NCBI GenBank assembly: GCA_030268105.1
Contig: BSDZ01000024.1
Location: forward strand, 1,178,001 to 1,242,000
Reading direction: 5' to 3'
Source of the DNA: Volvox africanus
Taxonomy: Eukaryota; Chlorophyta; Chlorophyceae; Chlamydomonadales; Volvocaceae
Length of the DNA stretch: 64,000 bases
The position numbers and the translations under genes are program-made. Position 1 is the stretch's first letter. Every line of letters begins with the position of its first letter. Below the pieces are notes generated by a model, which saw only the letters and a list, made by a program, of their open reading frames with translations, had not been told where the DNA came from and searched no databases. This document shows, in pieces, positions 56,891 through 64,000 of this stretch.

Positions 56891-59800
56891 ATGGAGCACT
56901 TCAGCAAAGCTCTTGCAGCGGTTAGCAAAGTGGGCGAGGTGATAAGCCGAACTGCACAGTCTGCACAGGAGCTCTTGAGGGACCAGGAGCTCAGAAGGTG
57001 ATAATCGACATTCACTTCGGAACAACTTTGATCATAAAGCTTACTTTTCCGGGGCATATGAACGTTGCATTTCGCAGCAAGGGCATCCAGACCGTTATCA
57101 CGGGAGCTCAAACTCGACTACAAGGATTTCAAAATGGTAATTACTATTTGGGTATCGTCCAGTTACATGGAATCCCCTACAGGAAAGCCTACACCTGCTC
57201 GCACTTACCTTGCAGCTCGTTCACCGGCTGTCACCCACTTGATTGTAACTCTCAACTATCTCCAGTCCAAGAGTGATCAATCCAACTTACATGAAGTTAC
57301 TCTCAAAAGTGCTCACGTTCCCCATGAAATACCAGCTCATGAGTTCCCTGGTCCATCTTGAGGCCAACCCATACCTGTGACCGGCGGGCGACTCATCTGC
57401 GGCCCGCGATCCCCCATTCGCACCCGTGCCCGTGCCAGGCATCGTTCAACGCGCTGGCCGCATCCAGGAGCGCCTTTTGGATAACCGGAGGCAGCTGCAG
57501 GTATGGACCCTGGCATGGCGGACCGGGTGTTACAGACGTCCCCACCACCCAGGTCTTTGATATACATACATTCTTGTTATCCCGTGTTTCTCCCTATCAT
57601 TCTTTATTACCAACTGTATTGCTGTCCTTGCTCCATGCTCAATTCCATTCTTGGGGACCAGGCGCTGCTGCAAAGCCTAGAGGAGCGCTTTAACGCATCA
57701 CAGCGCGCCTGGCAGCTACAGGCCCGTCGGCGAGACCGAGTAGACGTGCAGTTCGGGCAGCAGGTCATAGAGAATGCACCACAGGTAAGTGTCAGGTATC
57801 TGGAAGATGTCCTTTTCGTTGAGAGCTGACTACATATGCTTCATTCGAGCATCGCTCAGGCACGCAATGCATGGTGAGCGCAACCGCGCGTGTGTGCTGA
57901 GGTGGGCAGCAAGCTAGTTGCAGGATTGCATCTGTATGTATGGTGCATGGACCATACATGTGAACGTTACGAACTTAGTTAGCGACATCATCATCGCCAG
58001 CTGGGTTCGGATGACTGATCTTCTGGGTCCCTAACATCTTTGTAATCTTGCGGTTGGAGACTCTGTTTCCCGAGTTCCTGGACCTTCCTTTGGACCCGAA
58101 TGCGCGCTGCCTTCTCACACCATATTCTCAGGAAATCAGAGCCCGGTTATGGTACGTGTTGCTGGAAAACCCGCACCTGGCGGCGCCACTGAAGGTACGT
58201 GCGCGCCGTGCTACTATCTGGAGAATGGCAGAGGTTTGGTCTTGGAGCACGGCCGCCTTTGTTTTGACCAAGAGCGCCCTTGCTGCGTGCGCCGTCTTAA
58301 GGGAGGACTTAGGCAGCTCCCTCCGATGCCCAGAAGCTGTTTTCCCTGCCACTCTGGTCTATGTTACTCTGCCGCTCTCTGTTGTTTTAACACAAAACAC
58401 TTGGCATCCTTCAGTGCGAGCACCCGGGGGTTGCGCATTACTCGTTGCTGGAGGAGGAAATTGACGGCGAGGACCTACTAGTTGCCGGAGGTGGAGGTGC
58501 AGGTGGAGGTGGAAGCGGCGCAGCCGCTGCTTCCCCCAGCAGCCTGACAAGGAGATCCGCTGGCGGTCGGGACGGTGCGCAGGGAAGTGCTGGAAGCATC
58601 AGCAGTACTGGCAGCCGATTTGCGGCGGCAGCCGCTGCAGCGTTTGGCTTTAACCGATCAAGCGGCCCCGAGACCAGCCTGGCTAACAGCCCAAGGTGAT
58701 TAAATCTTCGCAATCGTTAGGGTATTCATTCAGCAACAGATGCAGTTATCATGGCCGAAGAGAGAATGCTGCATCGGGGAGAGAATGCATCATCATCATC
58801 ATCATCATCATCATCGCTCGTGTGGAGCGTGTCTTGGGTGCTGTCGGGGGGACTGGTGTCATGAGAAGTGTGTTTCCGTGCATATAACATCAAAGACTTG
58901 AAAGGGCTAGTGCTCTTAATTACTGGTCGGAAACCTTTTACAGCTCTGAGGCACCGAAGCTCTAAGGCACCGAGGGGCTCTTGGGCCCCACTCCTCTAAA
59001 ACCCCGGCCCCCATCCCTTGCCCTGAGCTTCCGTGGGATACCTGGAACGAATCCGCCCTTGCTTTTCCCCTACCCCGATCTACCCTCGACCTCCCAGTGC
59101 CACCTCTTTCACCGCAACCCGCCGGGATCGCAGCGTCTCCGGCAGATCTGGGGTGGTCGCAGACACCACCTTGGAAGCTACTCCCCAGCCCAACCCGCAA
59201 CAACAGCAACAGCAACCGCACTTGCGGATGTCCGCAATGATCAGTCCGCAGACGGGTCGGACATTGAGGGCAGGTAGGGCAGGGCGTTCAGAGAGGGTCA
59301 GTGAGGGCCATGACAGCGGGAAGGACAAGCCGCGGAAAGGGATAAGGTGTAATTGAAGGTATTAGATTGCATTAGTTCCTTTTGCACACATCTGTAATAC
59401 GTTATATTATCAGTGCAAGGAATAGTGACACACAACATTGTTGTACAAGTTTGTACACGCATTGTTTATGATACAAACGTTGTGTGTATTATCGGCTTCC
59501 TAATTACATAGAGATCGAGAGATCCATTCCTATGTTCGGTAAGTCCTAGGATTGCTGAGTATCCGCTTGGTGGCTTCAAGTTCAGATAGTTGGACAGAAA
59601 CGACAACAGCGAACAACAGCACGAGGAAGGGAGACAGGTAGCGGCAGGTAGCGGCAGGTATTCCACTGACAGCTCTGCCTTAACTCCTCAAATCATGCAC
59701 GTTGTCACATCCGTCCTGTTTGGCGTGTCTGTGGCCGGGGACAGGAGCCGCCGCAGCGGCTGCAGCAGCCCCAGCAGCAGAGGTTGCCTCCGCCGCGGGG

Positions 59801-62800
59801 GCCGCGGCCGCTGAAAGCGGCGTCGGCGACTCCCTGGATGGCTGGGAGCTGGTTAGCGGCGTGTTGTGCACCACTGACCCGTCGGGATTGCCCGGCCCAG
59901 GGCCGTCAGCTTCAGGAACATCGGGGATGCTGCAGCCGGAGGCCATTCGGATTATCATGGAGCACCTGGATGCGTTGGGTACGTGCTGTTGACGTGGTTA
60001 CCGCCCATGTTGGAAGTACTGGGCAATGGAGTAAGGGGCAGTGCAATGTGGTTTGGTGAAGCAATGAGGACGCCTAATGGGATAATGGTGCAGCAAAGAG
60101 TTAAAACATGTTGAGCTTCTAGACTCATGTGTCTAAGCATGCCTTCCCAGCAATAGTTCTCTATTTGGCCCTTCACTGCATTAGAGCTTCTTAGTACCGA
60201 ATACTCCCGGCTCACTCGACGTGCTTTGTTCCCCAAAAGCATCCCGTTCGTCCGTCCGTCCGTTTATCTTCGCCCCTTCAGTCTATATTCATGCCCTGTG
60301 CCCTGCCGCGTTTTCTCCCTTTCTCCCTTTCTCCCTCTCACCCTTCCTCCCTCCCTCCCTCCCTCCCTCCCTCCCTCTCTCCGTCCATCCTGGCCCCTTC
60401 CTTCTGCCTGACAGGCCCCGTGGCATTGGATGAGTCCGGGAGCGACCCGGTACTTGTGGCACAGCAGGCAGTTTTGGAGGCCATGCTGCAGGTGGGGTTG
60501 CCGCGGGGGTCTACCTTGCTCTGAAACCTTCCTCGCCGTGCTCCGTCCCAGTTACACCCCTTAACCTCGCATTCCACCACACCCTCGCATCCCATGAACC
60601 CTACCACATGTGAACGGAGCTGTTGTTTCCGGTGTATCCGGGGCATGCTTTCCCTTTCAAAATTCCAGTTATTGCCCATCCTGCCCCTCTATTGTGGTGT
60701 TCTGGGTATTTATTCTGCGCTTCGTAACCTCTAGACATGTTATATCCCGTTACTTTGTTCCCTCTTGGTTAATTAAATTGTATTTGTTTTACTTGTCTAT
60801 CGGTATAAGTGTATATATGTATTTAAATATGGCTTCTTGGCTTGATCGCGTTTGCGTCCTGAAGTCGCACCACTCGCCCCATTTCCGGCCGAATGCACCT
60901 GTGGGTAGGTCCCTTGGGAAAGCGGCACGGGATTGCCGACGGCCATCGCGCCAGACAGCCGCTTCGCAGTACTTAACGAAATGACCGCAGGTACGGGCGG
61001 GGCGGGGTGAGGCTGGGGTGCGTTAGGGAATCTTTTGGTGACGAGACGCGACGCGAAAGGAGAGAAACCCGGCGGGTTACGTCGGGCCCGGGAGGGCACG
61101 TGCAGTAGATGGGGGCTGGAGATGGTCACACCACACACCAAACCACACAGATTGCCATGAAGTTGCGGAGTGAATGAGCGGTGTTTTCCCCTCGCCATGC
61201 ACATACCCGCGCCGTATCTATTGAGGACATACCGCCTTCCTTCGGCTCCTTGACCTGGGTTTGGCTTATCGGCTCCTATCGTTACGTTGTGCGGCACCGA
61301 TTGGGGCTTCCGGTTTCCAGCTTTCCACGCACCCTCTGCGGTTCTTTGTTTACCCCATTCAAGACAACATCCGGGGTCTGTGTTTCCCTCAGCAATTACT
61401 GTCTTCCCGACTATTTTACATGCATGTACAGCAGGTAGGGGATCTGCCTCTTGTTGTACACAAGACAACGCTTGCGTGATCCGCCAAGGGAGTTGATCAC
61501 CTGATGTGCTGCTGAAAGATTCCCGCTTTTTAACTCTGCCATGGTTCTGGGTATGGCTTTGGGTCCGTTACCTTCGGCAGGGCAGGAGGAGGTTGACGAC
61601 TCCATCCTACGGGATATCCACAGGACCTTTCCCGAGCATCCCTACTTCGGGATGGAGGAGGGACAGAAATCGCTGTTCCGGGTGCTGAAGGTAGGCGGGG
61701 ATCACGAGTGTGTAAATGCAATAATGAACCAATAACCAAACGGAAACGTGGACGAGACTTCGTATTTAGTTGCAACAAGATTGTCAAAAGGCGTTTATAA
61801 AAGCTAGGGGTCACGGGCGGGGGCGGGTCATCGGTCTAGAAACCTAACGGGTTGGGGGGGGGTGCCCAATGTGCATGTGAGGTGAGGTGACGATGTGCGT
61901 ACCACGTATGCCACTTTTAAGGAGTTTCGGAGGGGAGGAGCGATTCATCCATGTTCTCTGGTGAAAACAACGTACTCGCTGCCGGGATGTTCATGCGAGA
62001 CGCCCACATCATGGCGTCATGGGAAGACATCGACATTTACGCAAATCTACTGTCAGTTCCCCGGGCAAGGGTGTCGCACGGTTGGTTCTTACATATAATG
62101 TTGAATGTTTATGTTTTACATGTGTCTGACTCCGAGCTTGTCTGGAAAGGCAAGGTCGTGGGTTCGATTCACGCCGGGGGGAGTCACGTCCACCTGTCAC
62201 CCAAGTGGGGGCTGATGGTTGGAAGCTTCGCATGATTCCATCGGTCTGGGTCGTCTGCGTCGATGGCGTGTCCGCTCTGAGCCTACAGTCGGTAACGGCC
62301 CTTCCCTGACGGGGGGCGGTCGTGGCTGATGCTTAACCCGGGACCGCGTGAGGCAGTCACCTGAGCAGCGAACACGGGTAGCTGCGGGCGGCAGACGGGT
62401 CGCATGCCTGAGTGGGCGCCTGGGCCACCCGATGGGTCCTCTGAGGGGCAACCAACCGTTTTAGACAAAAAATTCCCTTAGAAGGAAAAGTTCAAACTTT
62501 GGCTTGTCACTGTCCTTGTGGGATATAATCCTTTTATTCATGTCTTTCATATAATTATTTTAATTCAGTTAATCCTATATCTTTTTCATAACGTTTGTTG
62601 TATGATCTTCAGTCCCATGCTTTTCCCTTCGGCGTTCATTTTTGTGCGCTTAAACAGTATCTTTTTCCTCACTGCAAGCGTTATTATGTATCAGAGGCAT
62701 TTACATATTGATGGTGGATGAAAGCCTTGTCACGAAAACCACGCAACTTATCCTTTGCTTTTTAACAGGCTTATTCTCTACATGACTTGGAGGTGGCATA

Positions 62801-64000
62801 TTGTCAGGTTGGTCTACAAAACGTTTCTGAGTAAGAAAGGATGGATGATCTCATTTGCGGCGGTGTGAGCTTTCCTGAACGGAGCTCGCTCATCAGCGAT
62901 TCATTTCCTTGCTGAGGTTTCACAGTCGGTATTCGCAGGCGTTCTTTAAATTTTAATAAGCCTATGCAGGTTAAAGTCTATAAGTTGTGTACGTGGTCGT
63001 TGAGTACGGGAGCTGGGAATTAGATCTCGTGAGCCATATCTTGTACATATCCGGATTACACCCCTCGCACGACCTCCTCCCAAATGAAGACCCATCACAA
63101 CCGGGTACCAGATGGGCCATCTTCTCCTCCTCCGCTGCTGTCGTTGTCGTCCTCCTTCAAGAATCTACAATGGGTCCCGGTATCCAAAAAAAATCCCCAC
63201 CCCAGGGCATGGCTTTCATGGCAGGTGTGCTGCTGATGTACGTGCCGGAAGAAACGGCATTCAGGTGGGGAGCCAAGTTTTTCTTAGATGCGCAAACACA
63301 TACGCCTTAACTATGCGTATAAAGCCAGGCCCGAGGCCTATATCCTGATGTTTAGTTCGATCTCCTTCCCAGCAATGTCGCGGTTCGCTTTGCTCGTAAT
63401 CACCCCCTGTGGGGCCCTTGGGCCCATTCCGCCCCCTGTGGTGTCCAGGTTGTTTTGCCGCCTGATGGACGCCGAGGGCCCCAACCTGCGCCGCCTGTAT
63501 CTTCCGGGACTCGAGCCGCTGAAGGTGAACTAGCTATAGCTATAGCTGTAGCCTCGGCAGGTTATGGATCCTGTTTCAATTTTGGAGGAGGGGGAATATT
63601 GAAACAGTATGCGGGCAAGGAAAAAGCCATCGGAATGAATTTGGTTGATGAGGATTTAATTAAAGTTTGGACTGGAGCGCTCCTCCCGCAATACGTGTGT
63701 TCAGAAAGCTCAAGAAGCTCTTGACGTATATACCGTATACACCGTTAACACATTTGGCAAAAGGACGCATGTAGCAGTCCGGTTTCTTCCTTCCTCCCTC
63801 ACTTTTTCTGTACACACACTCATACCACTTCCCATTTGGGTTTTCTTATCCTGATTGTCCTGTCCTGGTCCTGGTCCTTGCTTCCCCTTCCCTCGGGACA
63901 TGCATTCATTGCCGCCGCAGGCGGAGCTCGCGACTTTTGAGCTGTTGCTGACGTGGCGAATGCCCGAGCTGGCGGCTCATTTGTCGGAGTTCGGCCTGCC
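56891..64000 (+). CDS. TBC-domain Rab GTPase-activating protein (3' end outside window)
   Basis: Dual-finger GAP for Rab GTPases in membrane traffic. Exons: 56891-56997, 57078-57136, 57439-57500, 57662-57784, 58060-58194, 58415-58695, 59134-59273, 59745-59978, 60415-60491, 61586-61690, 62769-62807, 63206-63264, 63449-63523, 63921 to the edge; all phases agree. A coiled-coil N-terminus (QELLRDQELRSKGIQ to ALLQSLEERF) is followed by an N-terminal TBC-like part (SQEIRARLWYVLLENP), a long Gly/Ala/Gln insertion, then ILRDIHRTFPEHPYF with the Arg finger, GQKSLFRVLK, AYSLHDLEVAYCQ with the Gln finger, GMAFMAGVLLMYVPEETAF, FCRLMDAEGPNLRRLYLPGL and LTWRMPELAAHLSEFGLP. Family is firm; the substrate Rab is unknown. 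The Gln-finger exon lies within a duplicated repeat. Confidence 0.88.
61863..62914 (+). repeat. Copy B of the ~1-kb repeat, spanning a RabGAP exon
   Basis: Lies across the intron-exon-intron around RabGAP exon 62769-62807. 61863-62719 matches copy A, and 62474-62914 matches copy C. It contains a tRNA-like B-box match (62161-62170) and the uninterrupted TTATTATG empty site. Since the exon is functional here and broken elsewhere, this is most simply the donor locus of the other copies. Confidence 0.88.

Noticed and set aside
61690..63206. Initial impression that the RabGAP lost its Gln-finger exon to a repeat insertion
   Set aside because: The 39-bp exon was found within the repeat at 62769-62807 with correct phases, so the gene appears intact there.

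Overview
The window is nuclear DNA of a green alga, most likely a volvocine/chlamydomonadalean chlorophyte. The evidence is short exons separated by long GT-AG (rarely GC-AG) introns full of simple repeats, TGTAA polyadenylation-type pentamers after stop codons, plastid-type proteins (a circularly permuted GTPase and a membrane rubredoxin), and Gly/Ser/Ala low-complexity insertions. There are no prokaryotic operons. All gene models were built by hand from splice sites and family motifs. For six genes (DDX18, POLR3F, GGH, TXNDC17, the BPG2-type GTPase and the rubredoxin) the summed exons form one open frame divisible by three.

Layout. (a) 1-13710: two ~730-bp inverted repeats (1-726 and 12981-13710) enclose a ~12.2-kb interval. 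It holds a very long GH5_7 mannanase-like membrane protein (835-10267) in which neither catalytic glutamate is visible. The right repeat carries a ParA/MinD-like Walker A coding relic that is scrambled in the left repeat. (b) 15244-28169: DDX18/HAS1 rRNA-processing helicase (minus) and RNA polymerase III subunit RPC6 (plus), divergent over 556 bp. (c) 29906-36015: gamma-glutamyl hydrolase with an acidic tail and a TXNDC17-type thioredoxin, both minus. (d) 38347-44350: a BPG2/NOA1/YqeH-type circularly permuted GTPase. (e) 48432-50344: a degenerate NRAMP metal-transporter gene (minus), divergent by 134 bp from a rubredoxin gene (plus). (f) 50345-56890: a gene-poor repeat field. (g) 56891 to beyond 64000: a TBC-domain RabGAP gene, incomplete at the right edge.

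The most unusual signals are four. The first is the inverted-repeat-bounded block with its probable pseudo-mannanase and Walker A relic. The second is a 39-bp RabGAP exon encoding the catalytic glutamine finger, which lies inside a ~1-kb repeat whose broken copies sit 6.7-7.2 kb upstream. The third is a 193-bp MITE-like element whose insertion is proven by an empty site in the same window. The fourth is a frameshifted NRAMP gene paired head to head with a rubredoxin. Regions between genes were read on both strands; where nothing is listed I saw nothing I could support.
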